Shown here in pieces: positions 16,727 to 24,629 of a stretch of 64,000 bases of DNA. The DNA is taken from positions 744,001 to 808,000 of the forward strand of contig NZ_RBAN01000002.1 in assembly GCF_003626655.1 (NCBI RefSeq), written 5' to 3'. Within the stretch, counting starts at the first letter, position 1; each line of letters begins with the position of its first letter. This DNA is from Micromonospora costi. Its GTDB lineage: Bacteria; Actinomycetota; Actinomycetes; Mycobacteriales; Micromonosporaceae. Position numbers and translations under genes: made by a program. Below the pieces are notes generated by a model. The model was not told the DNA's origin and did no database searches. It saw only the letters and a program-made list of their open reading frames with translations.

Positions 16727-18418
16727 GTGCCCGCCTCGACACCCGCCCGTCCCCAACCGCATCCCCTCGCCGCGGCCGCGCGTCTGGTGATGCTGGCGCT
16801 GGTCGCCGTCCTCACCCTCTTCGCCACGCACGAGCTGACGCAGCTCTGGTGGATCGCGCTGCTCGCCGTGGCCGGGCTCCCCGCGCTGCTCGCGCCGCAG
16901 CACCGGCTCATCGGCCCGCTCAGCCGGGTGGCCGAGGTGGTGGTGCTCGGGCTGGCCGCGAGCCAGGTGGCGGCCGTGGCCCTGGTGGGTGGCTCGATCG
17001 ACGGCCTCGGCGCGTCGGCGGTGCTGCCGTACCTCGCGGTGCCGGTCACCGTCACCGCGCTGCGCCGCCGGTTCCGCGAGGGCGCCGCGCTGCTCGGCGT
17101 GGCCGCGCTCACGCTGCTGCTCGCCGGCGCGCTGACCCAGGTCGACGGCGAACGCCAGCTGACCCAGCCGGGCTACCTGGCCGTCTGCGCGCAGTGGCTC
17201 ATCCTCGCCGCGCTCGGGCTGTACGCGGCACGCACGCTGCACCGGGTCATCCAGGTGCGCAACGACGGCAAACCCCAGCCGTACGCCGAGGCGACCCGGC
17301 TGCTCACCCAGCTGCGGACGGTCGCCCGGCAGCTGCCGGGGGCGACGCTGGACCCGGGCGGCATCGCCGAGCACCTGCTGGAGGAACTGCGCGGCGTGGC
17401 CCGCAGCGACCGGGCCGCCGTCCTGTCGGCCAGCGGCGGCGGGCGGCTCGTGGTGCTCGCCCAGGTCGGCGTGGACCGGGTGGACTGGGAGACGACGCTC
17501 GACGCGGACTCGGCGATCGCCGACGCCTGGGCCAGCCAGCAGCCGCAGACGGCGGCCCGCTCGCAGGCCCGCTCGCACACCGGCGGCGACGTCTCCGCGC
17601 TGATCGTGCCGCTGGTCGCCGGTGTGCGTACGGTCGGGTTGGTCGTGCTGGAGGCCGACGCGGCGCACGCCTACCCGTCGGAGGTGGTCGCCCGGGTGAC
17701 CGCCCTGACCGGCCCGGCCGCCCTGCGTCTGGAGGCGGCGCTGCTCTTCGACGAGGTGCGCTCGCTGGCCACCAACGAGGAGCGGCAGCGGCTGGCCCGG
17801 GAGATCCACGACGGCGTGGCCCAGGAACTCGTGATGGTCGGCTACGGCATCGACAACGCCCTGGCGACCGTGTTCGACGACGCGGAGGAGACCGCCGAGG
17901 CGCTGCGGACCCTGCGCGGCGAGGTGACCCGGGTGATCACCGAGCTGCGGCTCAGCCTCTTCGAGCTGCGCAGCGAGGTCGACCGGCACGGCGGGCTGGC
18001 CGCCGCGATCGCCGAGTACGCCCGCACGGTCGGCGCGTCCGGCGGTCTCCGGGTGCACCTGTCGCTCGACGAGTCGACGGCGCGGCTCCCCGCCGCCACC
18101 GAGGCCGAGTTGCTGCGCATCGCCCAGGAGGCCGTCACCAACGCGCGCAAGCACGCCGGGGCGTCCAATCTGTGGGTCACGTGTGAGGTCGACCCGCCGT
18201 ACGCGCAAATCGAAGTGTCGGATGACGGTCAGGGGATCGCTGACCAGCGGCCCGACGGGCGGTACGGTCTTGCGATCATGGCCGAGAGGGCGGAACGTAT
18301 CCGGGGCCGGTTGGAGATCCGACCCCGGCAACCGAGCGGCACGACCGTGGCGGTGGTTCTCGGCACCTCGCCCCGGCGCGATAACGTGCGCGGTAGCGCA
18401 GCAGCAGAAGGGGAGTAA
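16727..18418 (+). CDS. NarL-type sensor histidine kinase with GAF-like domain
   Basis: The 563-residue kinase has 5-6 N-terminal transmembrane helices (about residues 15-170), then a GAF-like region (about 200-340, LLEELRGVARSDRAAVLSAS), a HisKA_3 dimerisation box RLAREIHDGVAQELV (about 360) with the phosphoacceptor His, and a HATPase_c domain containing LRIAQEAVTNARKHAG (N box) and VSDDGQGI (G1). It senses an unknown envelope or cytoplasmic signal and phosphorylates the response regulator that starts 8 nt after its stop. The start GTG lacks a ribosome binding site, which fits the leaderless promoter. Position and gene order make the pair self-contained. Confidence 0.92.
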   Translation: MPASTPARPQPHPLAAAARLVMLALVAVLTLFATHELTQLWWIALLAVAGLPALLAPQHRLIGPLSRVAEVVVLGLAASQVAAVALVGGSIDGLGASAVLPYLAVPVTVTALRRRFREGAALLGVAALTLLLAGALTQVDGERQLTQPGYLAVCAQWLILAALGLYAARTLHRVIQVRNDGKPQPYAEATRLLTQLRTVARQLPGATLDPGGIAEHLLEELRGVARSDRAAVLSASGGGRLVVLAQVGVDRVDWETTLDADSAIADAWASQQPQTAARSQARSHTGGDVSALIVPLVAGVRTVGLVVLEADAAHAYPSEVVARVTALTGPAALRLEAALLFDEVRSLATNEERQRLAREIHDGVAQELVMVGYGIDNALATVFDDAEETAEALRTLRGEVTRVITELRLSLFELRSEVDRHGGLAAAIAEYARTVGASGGLRVHLSLDESTARLPAATEAELLRIAQEAVTNARKHAGASNLWVTCEVDPPYAQIEVSDDGQGIADQRPDGRYGLAIMAERAERIRGRLEIRPRQPSGTTVAVVLGTSPRRDNVRGSAAAEGE

Positions 18419-18425
18419 CCCGAGG

Positions 18426-19094
18426 ATGACCACAAGCCCGACACCGGCCACCCGCACCAAGGTCCTCCTTGTCGACGATCACGACCTCATCCGCAAGGGC
18501 CTGCGGCACGCCTTCGAGCGCGACCGGCAGTTCGAGGTCGTCGGCGAGGCCGCCACGGCGGCGGAGGGGGTCCGCCAGGCCGGGGCGCTGCAGCCGGACG
18601 TGGTGATCATGGATCTCCGGCTGCCCGACGGCAGCGGTCTCGAGGCCACCCGGGCGCTGCGCAAGTCCAGCGCCTCGATGGGCATCGTGGTGCTGACCAT
18701 GTACGCCGGCGACGACCAGCTCTTCGGTGCCCTGGAGGCCGGTGCCAGCGCGTTCGTGCCGAAGACGGCGCCCGCCGACGAGGTCGTGGCCGCCGCCCGG
18801 CACGCCGCCTCCTCCCCCAGCGCGTTCACCGCCGCCGACCTGGCCGAGGCCATGAAGCGCCGGCTTGCCCCGTCCGGCCCGCAGCTCTCGCCCCGGGAGG
18901 GGCAGGTGCTGCGGCTGCTCGCCGACGGCATGAGCGTGGCCGGGATCGCCAAGCAGCTCTTCGTCAGCGAGTCGACGGCCAAGACCCACATCTCGAAGCT
19001 CTACGAGAAGCTGGGCGCGGCCAACCGGGCGCAGGCGCTCATGACGGCCCTGCGGCTGGGCCTGCTCGAGGCGCCGGACGCCCCGAAGTTCTGA
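18426..19094 (+). CDS. NarL/LuxR-family response regulator
   Basis: The product (222 aa) has a receiver domain (VLLVDDHDLIRKGLRHAF, phosphoacceptor Asp in VVIMDLRLPDGSG, Thr in VVLTMYAG, Lys in AFVPKTAP) and a C-terminal LuxR helix-turn-helix (LSPREGQVLRLLADGMS, then LFVSESTAKTHISKLYEKLG). The ATG at 18426 has GGGGAG overlapping the kinase stop. It is co-transcribed with the upstream kinase and acts as the DNA-binding output of that pair. Target promoters are unknown. Two tandem hairpins follow immediately and probably end the operon. Confidence 0.94.
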   Translation: MTTSPTPATRTKVLLVDDHDLIRKGLRHAFERDRQFEVVGEAATAAEGVRQAGALQPDVVIMDLRLPDGSGLEATRALRKSSASMGIVVLTMYAGDDQLFGALEAGASAFVPKTAPADEVVAAARHAASSPSAFTAADLAEAMKRRLAPSGPQLSPREGQVLRLLADGMSVAGIAKQLFVSESTAKTHISKLYEKLGAANRAQALMTALRLGLLEAPDAPKF

Positions 19095-19095
19095 C

Positions 19096-19162
19096 CGGAG
19101 CCGCCGGCACGGCGGCTCCGACGTACGGTGCGATCCGCGCCGGCCTGGGGGCCGGCGCGGAT
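19096..19162 (+). terminator. Tandem hairpin terminator of the two-component operon
   Basis: A 10-bp stem (19096-19105 with 19111-19120) is followed by a 13-bp perfect stem (19133-19145 with 19150-19162, loop TGGG) and then TTCAC. They begin at the response regulator stop. Confidence 0.75.
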
Positions 19163-19289
19163 TTCACATATCGACCGACGTCTGCCTGATCGCGCGATCG
19201 GAGTATGGTCACCCGGGCGGTCGGAGGGGCAGAATACCGCGGTGGTCCGCGGGCGACGGTGCCCGCGCCGTCGACACGAGGGGTGAGGC

Positions 19290-20099
19290 ATGCAGCGGCC
19301 GGACTGGGCACCCGAGACGATCGACATCGAGCGCCCGAGCGTCGCCCGCATGTACGACTACTACCTCGGCGGCTCGCACAACTTCGCCGCCGACCGGGCC
19401 GCCGCCCAGGCGATGGTGGCCGCCGTGCCCGAGGCGCCGCTGATGGCCCAGGCCAACCGGGCATTCCTGCGCCGGGCGGTGCACTACCTCACCGGGATGG
19501 GCGTCCGGCAGTTCCTGGACATCGGTTCGGGCATCCCGACCGTGGGCAACGTCCACGAGATCGCCCAGCACGACGCCGCCGACTCCCGGGTCGTGTACGT
19601 GGACGTGGACCCGGTGGCGGTCGCGCACAGCCGGGAGATCCTCGCCGGCGACGACCGGGCCGTCGTGGTGCAGGAGGACCTTCGCAACCCGGAGCGGATC
19701 CTCGCCCATCCGGAGGTACGCGGGCTGCTCGACTTCGACCAGCCGGTGGCCGTGATGGTCGTGGCGGTGCTGCACTTCGTCTCCGACGAGGACGATCCGG
19801 CCCGGATCCTGCGCACCCTGCGCGACGCGCTGGCCCCCGGCAGCCACCTGGTGCTCTCCCAGGCCAGCGACGACGGGCGCAGTGAGGAGGAGCGGGCCGA
19901 GGCGGAGCGGGTCTACCGGCGTACCGACAATCCGCTGTGGGTGCGCAGCCGGGCCGAGCTGACCGCGTTCTTCGACGGGTTCACGCTGGTGGAGCCCGGC
20001 GTGGTGTGGGTACCGCAGTGGCGTCCGGAGTCGCCGGACAGCGCGGAGGACGCCGAGCGGGCCGTCTTCATGGGTGGGGTCGGGCGGCTCGGTGGCTGA
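19290..20099 (+). CDS. SAM-dependent methyltransferase (DUF574 / PF04672 type)
   Basis: This 269-residue protein matches the actinobacterial S-adenosylmethionine methyltransferase family once called DUF574. The hallmark N-terminus is IDIERPSVARMYDYYLGGSHNF. The SAM loop is FLDIGSGIPT (about residue 75), a VYVDVDPVAVAHS strand binds the ribose, and VMVVAVLHFVSDED follows. The substrate is not known for the family. The ATG at 19290 follows GAGGGGTGAGGC. Its stop overlaps the start of the GGDEF-EAL gene (GTGGCTGA), so the two are translationally coupled. Confidence 0.88.
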   Translation: MQRPDWAPETIDIERPSVARMYDYYLGGSHNFAADRAAAQAMVAAVPEAPLMAQANRAFLRRAVHYLTGMGVRQFLDIGSGIPTVGNVHEIAQHDAADSRVVYVDVDPVAVAHSREILAGDDRAVVVQEDLRNPERILAHPEVRGLLDFDQPVAVMVVAVLHFVSDEDDPARILRTLRDALAPGSHLVLSQASDDGRSEEERAEAERVYRRTDNPLWVRSRAELTAFFDGFTLVEPGVVWVPQWRPESPDSAEDAERAVFMGGVGRLGG

Positions 20100-21855
20100 G
20101 CCGGCGGCGGCGGTGCAGGCGCGGTCCCGCCCCGGGACCTTCGCCCGCGCGTGGGCCAAGGCGGTCTCCGGCACCAGTTTCCTGCCCATGACGCAGGAGC
20201 AGCTGGAGGCGCTGCTGCAACGGCTCACCGACGACCTCGCCGCCGCGCTGCTGGCCGAGCCGTTCGATCTGCGCCCGGGCCACCGCGTCGGCACGGAGCT
20301 GGTCGCCCACCACATCGCGTCGGCCGAGGGGCTCGGGCGCACCGTGGAGGTCGTCCAGCTCCGGCTGGTGCGCGACCTCGGCCTCGTCGCCGACGACGTC
20401 GAGGACCGGATGGCCCGGCTGCTCGCCGCGGTCGCCACCGGGTACGCGCGGGCCTTGCGCGACCGCACGCTGGACGAGCAGGAGTCGATCCGGCGGGCCG
20501 TGATGAAGGCCCGTACGCAGGCCGAGCGCGCGTTGCGCGACAGCGAGGCCCGCTTCCGCCACCAGGCCACCCACGACCCACTCACCGACCTGCCCAACCG
20601 GGTGCTGTTCACCGAGCGGCTCACCGCCGCGCTCAACGAGCCCGGCCGCGGCGCGCGCCGCGTCGGGCTCTGCTTCCTCGACCTGGACCGGTTCAAGGTG
20701 GTCAACGACTCGCTCGGCCACCAGGTCGGCGACCGGCTGCTCGCCGCGGTGGCCGACCGGCTCCGGCGCGCCCTCGACGGGCACCTCGTGGCCCGCCTCG
20801 GCGGCGACGAGTTCGTCGTCCTGGTCGAGGGCACCGGCGGCACCGACGACGTCGTCGCGGTGGCCGACGCCGCCCTGGCGGCGGTCGGCGAACCCGCCCT
20901 CGTCGACGGTCACGAGCTGAGCGTCACGGCGAGCATCGGCATCGTGGAGCGGCAGATCGCCGGCACGACCCCCGGGGACCTGATGCGGGCCGCCGACAGC
21001 ACGCTGCACTGGGCCAAGGCCGCCGGCGGCGCCCGCTGGGAGCTGTTCGACGCCGAACGCAACCGGCGGGAGCTGGCCCGGTACGCGCTCTCCGCGGCCA
21101 TCCCCGCGGCGCTGGAGCGGGGCGAGTTCTACCTGGACTACCAGCCGCTCACCTCGTTGCGCGACGGCCGCCTGCTCGGTGTGGAGGCGCTGGTGCGGTG
21201 GCGACACCCGGAGCTGGGAGTACTGCGTCCGGACAGCTTCATCGGGTTGGCCGAGGAGACCGGGCTCATCGTGCCGCTCGGCGGCTGGGTGCTGGCCGAG
21301 GCGTGCCGGGAGGCGGAAGGCTGGTCGGCGCACGGCGGGTCGGCGCCGTTCGTGAGCGTGAACCTGGCCGTGCGCCAGGTGCACCGGCCGGGCCTCGTGC
21401 AGGAGGTACGTGGGCTGCTGGAGCGCACCGGGTTGCCGCCGGAACGGCTCCAACTGGAGATCACCGAGAGCACCATGATGAGCACCACCGAGGAGCCGGT
21501 ACGCGCGCTGCGGGTGCTCGCCGACCTCGGCGTACGGATCGCCATCGACGACTTCGGCACCGGGTACAGCAATCTCGCGTACCTGCGTGACCTGCCGGTG
21601 ACCGAGCTGAAGGTGGCCGGGGAGTTCGTGGCGGGGCTGCGCGCGCCGGCCGTCGAGCCGGCCAGCCGCACCGACGAGCGGATCCTCGCCTCACTGGTGT
21701 CCCTGGCACACGCGCTGGACCTCACGGTCACCGCCGAGGGGGTGGAGACGGCCAGGCAGGCCGAACGCCTGCGGGCCATCGGGTGCGACGCCGGCCAGGG
21801 CTGGCACTTCGGTCGCCCGGCCCCGGCCCGGCGCATCCTGGAGCGGATCGGCTGA
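20092..21855 (+). CDS. Dual GGDEF-EAL cyclic-di-GMP enzyme
   Basis: The 587-residue protein has an N-terminal helical region (about residues 1-150, no membrane segment), a GGDEF diguanylate cyclase (DLDRFKVVNDSLGHQVGDR, then RLGGDEFVVLV at about 235-245) and an EAL phosphodiesterase (GVEALVRWRHPE at about 365, VNLAVRQ, LEITEST, AIDDFGTGYSNLAYL, AEGVET). Active-site residues of the cyclase are intact. In the EAL domain the usual LKID..F motif reads LKVAGEF: the Lys stays but the Asp is Ala, so phosphodiesterase activity may be altered. The start GTG 20092 overlaps the upstream methyltransferase stop. It is probably cytosolic and controls c-di-GMP levels and, in actinobacteria, development. Confidence 0.92.
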   Translation: MAEPAAAVQARSRPGTFARAWAKAVSGTSFLPMTQEQLEALLQRLTDDLAAALLAEPFDLRPGHRVGTELVAHHIASAEGLGRTVEVVQLRLVRDLGLVADDVEDRMARLLAAVATGYARALRDRTLDEQESIRRAVMKARTQAERALRDSEARFRHQATHDPLTDLPNRVLFTERLTAALNEPGRGARRVGLCFLDLDRFKVVNDSLGHQVGDRLLAAVADRLRRALDGHLVARLGGDEFVVLVEGTGGTDDVVAVADAALAAVGEPALVDGHELSVTASIGIVERQIAGTTPGDLMRAADSTLHWAKAAGGARWELFDAERNRRELARYALSAAIPAALERGEFYLDYQPLTSLRDGRLLGVEALVRWRHPELGVLRPDSFIGLAEETGLIVPLGGWVLAEACREAEGWSAHGGSAPFVSVNLAVRQVHRPGLVQEVRGLLERTGLPPERLQLEITESTMMSTTEEPVRALRVLADLGVRIAIDDFGTGYSNLAYLRDLPVTELKVAGEFVAGLRAPAVEPASRTDERILASLVSLAHALDLTVTAEGVETARQAERLRAIGCDAGQGWHFGRPAPARRILERIG

Positions 21856-21865
21856 TCGCCCGCTC

Positions 21866-21904
21866 GTAGACAACGTCTACGCCGCTCTGGTAGACACTGT
21901 CTAT
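21866..21904 (+). promoter_or_regulatory. Twin TetR operators overlapping the promoter of the TetR gene
   Basis: GTAGACAACGTCTAC (21866-21880) and GTAGACACTGTCTAT (21890-21904) are two near-perfect palindromes, 24 bp apart centre to centre. The inner half-sites could serve as a -35-like element (TAGACA at 21867) and a -10 box (TAGACA at 21891), with the ATG at 21903 inside the second operator. This suggests autorepression of a leaderless transcript. Confidence 0.75.
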
Positions 21905-22484
21905 GAACGACGCCGACCTCCGGTCCCGCCTGGTCGCCGCCGGCGTCGACCTGGTCCGCCGCGAGGGGCACGCCGCGGTGTCCCTACGCGAGATCGCCCG
22001 CCGCGCCGGCGTGTCCCACGGCGCGCCCCGGCGATACTTCCCCACCCACCTCGACCTGCTGTCCGCGATCGCCCGCGAGGGCTACGCCGACCTCGCCGCC
22101 CGCATCGCCTCGACCGTGCGCGACGCCGGACCCGCCCCGTACGACCGGCTGCTGGCCCTCGGCCGCGCCTACCTCGACTACGCCGCCGCCCACCGCGGCA
22201 TGTTCGAGCTGATGTTCCGGCACGACCTGCTCAAGAGCGGCCGGCTCGGGCTCCGCGACACCAGCCTGCCGCTGTTCGTCCACCTCGTCGACCTCGTGGC
22301 GCTCGTACGGCGACCGACCGACGCGGCAGCACCCGTCCTCGCCGGCGCGCTCTGGGCCAACCTGCACGGCCTCGCCCAGCTCTGGGCCTGGGGCAGCCTC
22401 CAACTCGCCACCGGCGAGGCCGACGACGACGCCCTTTTGCGGGCCGCGCTGGACGCCCACCTCGGCCCCCGCCCGACGCCCTGA
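21903..22484 (+). CDS. TetR-family transcriptional regulator
   Basis: The 193-residue regulator has an N-terminal TetR helix-turn-helix (LVAAGVDLVRREGHAAVSLREIARRAGVSHGAPRRYFP) and a helical ligand-binding C-terminus (about residues 60-190) with the TetR_C-like segment YLDYAAAHRGMFELMFR. It most likely represses itself and the acyltransferase gene that starts 9 nt after its stop, through the twin palindromes at 21866-21904. The ligand could be a fatty acid or acyl-CoA given the partner gene, but that is inference. Confidence 0.92.
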   Translation: MNDADLRSRLVAAGVDLVRREGHAAVSLREIARRAGVSHGAPRRYFPTHLDLLSAIAREGYADLAARIASTVRDAGPAPYDRLLALGRAYLDYAAAHRGMFELMFRHDLLKSGRLGLRDTSLPLFVHLVDLVALVRRPTDAAAPVLAGALWANLHGLAQLWAWGSLQLATGEADDDALLRAALDAHLGPRPTP

Positions 22485-22493
22485 GGAGACACC

Positions 22494-23165
22494 GTGCCCC
22501 TCCTGTACGACCTCGGCAAACTGACCGTCGGCACCGCCCTGCGGGTGGGCTGGCGCCCACGCGTGGAAGGGCTCACGCACGTACCCCGCCACGGCGGCGC
22601 GATCCTCGCCGGAAACCACCTCTCGGTCGCCGACGAGCTGTTCCTGGCCACCCTCACGCCGCGACACGTCGCATTCTGGGCCAAGTCCGAGTACTTCTCC
22701 GGCACCGGCCCGCGCGGCTGGCTCAGCCGGCGGATCGTCAGCGGCATGGGCGCGATCCGGGTGGAGCGCGGCGGCGGCCGGGCCGCCCTCACCGCGTTCG
22801 ACGCGGCGATCCCGGTCCTGCGCGCCGGCGGCCTCGTGGCCGTCTACCCGGAGGGCACCCGCTCCCCCGACGGACGGCTGCACCGCGGCCGCACCGGAGT
22901 GGTCCGGCTCGCCCGCGACGCCGGCGTCCCGATCATCCCCGTCGGCGTGCTCGGCACCGCCGAGGTGCTGCCCATCGACGCGCGGCTGCCCCGCCGCCAC
23001 CCGGTGACGCTGCGGTTCGGCCCGCCGATCCCGGTGGCCGGCCGCATCCACGGCCCGCGCGACATCCGCACGCTCACCGACGAGGTGATGGCGGCGATTC
23101 AGCGGCTGACCGGCCAGGAGTACGTCCCCCGGTACGCCCCGAAGCGCGACTCCCTGGCCGCCTGA
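22494..23165 (+). CDS. Lysophospholipid acyltransferase (PlsC family), second copy
   Basis: The 223-residue product has the same architecture as the gene at 5538-6230: NHLSVAD catalytic box, KSEYFSG segment, YPEGTRSPDGR substrate motif and VPIIPVGVLG. It lacks the strongly hydrophobic N-terminal anchor of the other copy. The GTG start at 22494 has GAGGAGAC just upstream. It forms a two-gene operon with the TetR regulator, so its expression is probably repressible, whereas the other copy stands alone. A role in phosphatidic acid or glycolipid acylation is likely. Confidence 0.88.
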   Translation: MPLLYDLGKLTVGTALRVGWRPRVEGLTHVPRHGGAILAGNHLSVADELFLATLTPRHVAFWAKSEYFSGTGPRGWLSRRIVSGMGAIRVERGGGRAALTAFDAAIPVLRAGGLVAVYPEGTRSPDGRLHRGRTGVVRLARDAGVPIIPVGVLGTAEVLPIDARLPRRHPVTLRFGPPIPVAGRIHGPRDIRTLTDEVMAAIQRLTGQEYVPRYAPKRDSLAA

Positions 23166-23261
23166 CCGCGCAGCCCCGCGGCCCCGGCCGGCGCCGGGCC
23201 GCGCTGGGCCGCGTCGCGTTGTGGCGTCGTCGGGCCGTCGGGTCGTCGGGTCGTCGCGCCG

Positions 23262-23338
23262 AAGATCGTGCTCGATTGTGGATGTAGTGGCATCCAGTCG
23301 CACGGGACCGCACTACATCCATGATCGAGCGTGATCTT
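23262..23338. repeat. Family-C intergenic palindrome
   Basis: Two 28-nt arms (23262-23289 and 23311-23338) are inverted copies with about five mismatches: AAGATC..CTCGAT..GGATGTAGTG against its complement. It lies between converging genes (acyltransferase and glycosyltransferase). Confidence 0.85.
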
Positions 23339-23342
23339 GCCG

Positions 23343-23482
23343 GTCGGGCGGGCGCGGGGTGCCAGCGGGCGCGGGGTGCCGGCGGGCACGGGGCGGTGCC
23401 GACGGACCCGGGAGGTGCCGCCGGACACGGGGTGCCAGCGGACACGGGGCGGTGCCGGCGGACACGGGGTGCCGGCGCCCGG
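23343..23482. repeat. GC-rich minisatellite downstream of the family-C palindrome
   Basis: About seven imperfect units of 15-22 bp built from GGGGTGCC and GCGGACAC alternate here. It precedes the stop of the glycosyltransferase gene (23505). Together with the palindrome it fills the gene-free interval 23166-23504; no gene is supported there. Confidence 0.7.
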
Positions 23483-23504
23483 TCTTCCGGCTGCGCGCTG
23501 CCTG

Positions 23505-24629
23505 TCAGCCGGCGAGGAGGCCGGCCATCCGTTCGGCCTGCGTCTCCCAGCGCCACTCCCGCTCGACCCAGGCCCGGCCGGACGCGCCGAGCTGGCGGGC
23601 CAGGTCCCGGTCGGCGAGCAGCCGGGAGACCCGGTCGGCGAGCTGGGCGACGTCGTGGCCGCGTACCACGTAGCCGGTCTCGCCCGCGCGGACGGCATCC
23701 GGGGCGCCGCCGGAGTCACCGGCGACCACGGGCAGGCCGGTCGCGGACGCCTCCAGGTAGACGATGCCGAGGCCCTCCACGTCCAGGCCACGGTTGCGGG
23801 TGCGGCACGGCATGGCGTACACGTCACCGGCCGCGTAGTGCGCCGGCAGGTCGGCCGCCGGCACCGACCCGGTGAACACGACGTCCCGGTCCACGCCGGC
23901 CTGCCGGGCCAGCTTCTCCAGCGCGGCACGGTACGGCCCGCCGCCCACCACCAGCAACGCGGCGTCGGGCACCCGGCGCCGGATCTCCGGCATGGCCCGG
24001 ATCAGCATGTCCTGGCCCTTGCGGGGCACCAGCCGCGACACGCAGACCACGACCGGGCGGTCGGACAGCCCCAGGCGCGTCCGCACCGGTTCGCCGTCGA
24101 CGTCCGGGTGGTAGGTGTCCACGTCGACGCCGGGCGCGAGCCGGTGCAGCTCGGTCAGCCCGTCCAGCGCGCGGGCCAGCCGCGTCCGGGTGTACTCGCC
24201 GAGGTACGTGACCACGTCGGCCCCGCGCCCGATCCGGCGCAACGCGGCCCGCGCACCGGGCAGCGCCGCCCAGCCGACCTCGTGCCCGTGCGTGAGCGCC
24301 ACCACCCGGCGGATGCCGGCCCGGCGGCGCAGTCCGGCGGCGAGCAGCCCGAGCGGGGCCGCCGCACCGAACCACACCGTGTCGCAGTCGTACGCCCGCG
24401 CCAGCCGCGCGGCGCGGCGCGCCACCAGCGGGGTGGGCAGCAGCACCCGGGTGCGTTCCCGGATCACCTCGAACGGCTGGTCGGCGTCGAACTTGTCGGC
24501 CCCGCGCCAGCTCGACGCGTACACCACCACGGAGCCGGTGGGCTGGCGTACGGCGAGGTTGTGCACGAAGGACTGGATGCCGCCGGGACGGGGCGGAAAG
24601 TCGTTGGTGATCAGCAGCGTACGGGTCAC
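23505..24629 (-). CDS. pimB: Phosphatidyl-myo-inositol mannosyltransferase-like GT4 glycosyltransferase
   Basis: The product (374 aa) is a GT-B retaining glycosyltransferase of family 4. The N-terminus LLITNDFPPRPGGIQSFVHNLA is the classic nucleotide-sugar Rossmann opening, VSRLVPRKGQDMLIRAMPEI is the phosphate-binding region (about residue 205), and VEGLGIVYLEASATGLPVVAG carries the EX7E motif (about 290). It resembles PimB' (Rv2188c in M. tuberculosis), which adds the second mannose from GDP-mannose to PIM1 on the cytoplasmic face; synteny with Rv2191 nearby supports this. The ATG at 24629 overlaps the stop of the M48 protease by 4 bp, so the two are co-translated. Confidence 0.82.
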   Translation of the reverse strand: MTRTLLITNDFPPRPGGIQSFVHNLAVRQPTGSVVVYASSWRGADKFDADQPFEVIRERTRVLLPTPLVARRAARLARAYDCDTVWFGAAAPLGLLAAGLRRRAGIRRVVALTHGHEVGWAALPGARAALRRIGRGADVVTYLGEYTRTRLARALDGLTELHRLAPGVDVDTYHPDVDGEPVRTRLGLSDRPVVVCVSRLVPRKGQDMLIRAMPEIRRRVPDAALLVVGGGPYRAALEKLARQAGVDRDVVFTGSVPAADLPAHYAAGDVYAMPCRTRNRGLDVEGLGIVYLEASATGLPVVAGDSGGAPDAVRAGETGYVVRGHDVAQLADRVSRLLADRDLARQLGASGRAWVEREWRWETQAERMAGLLAG

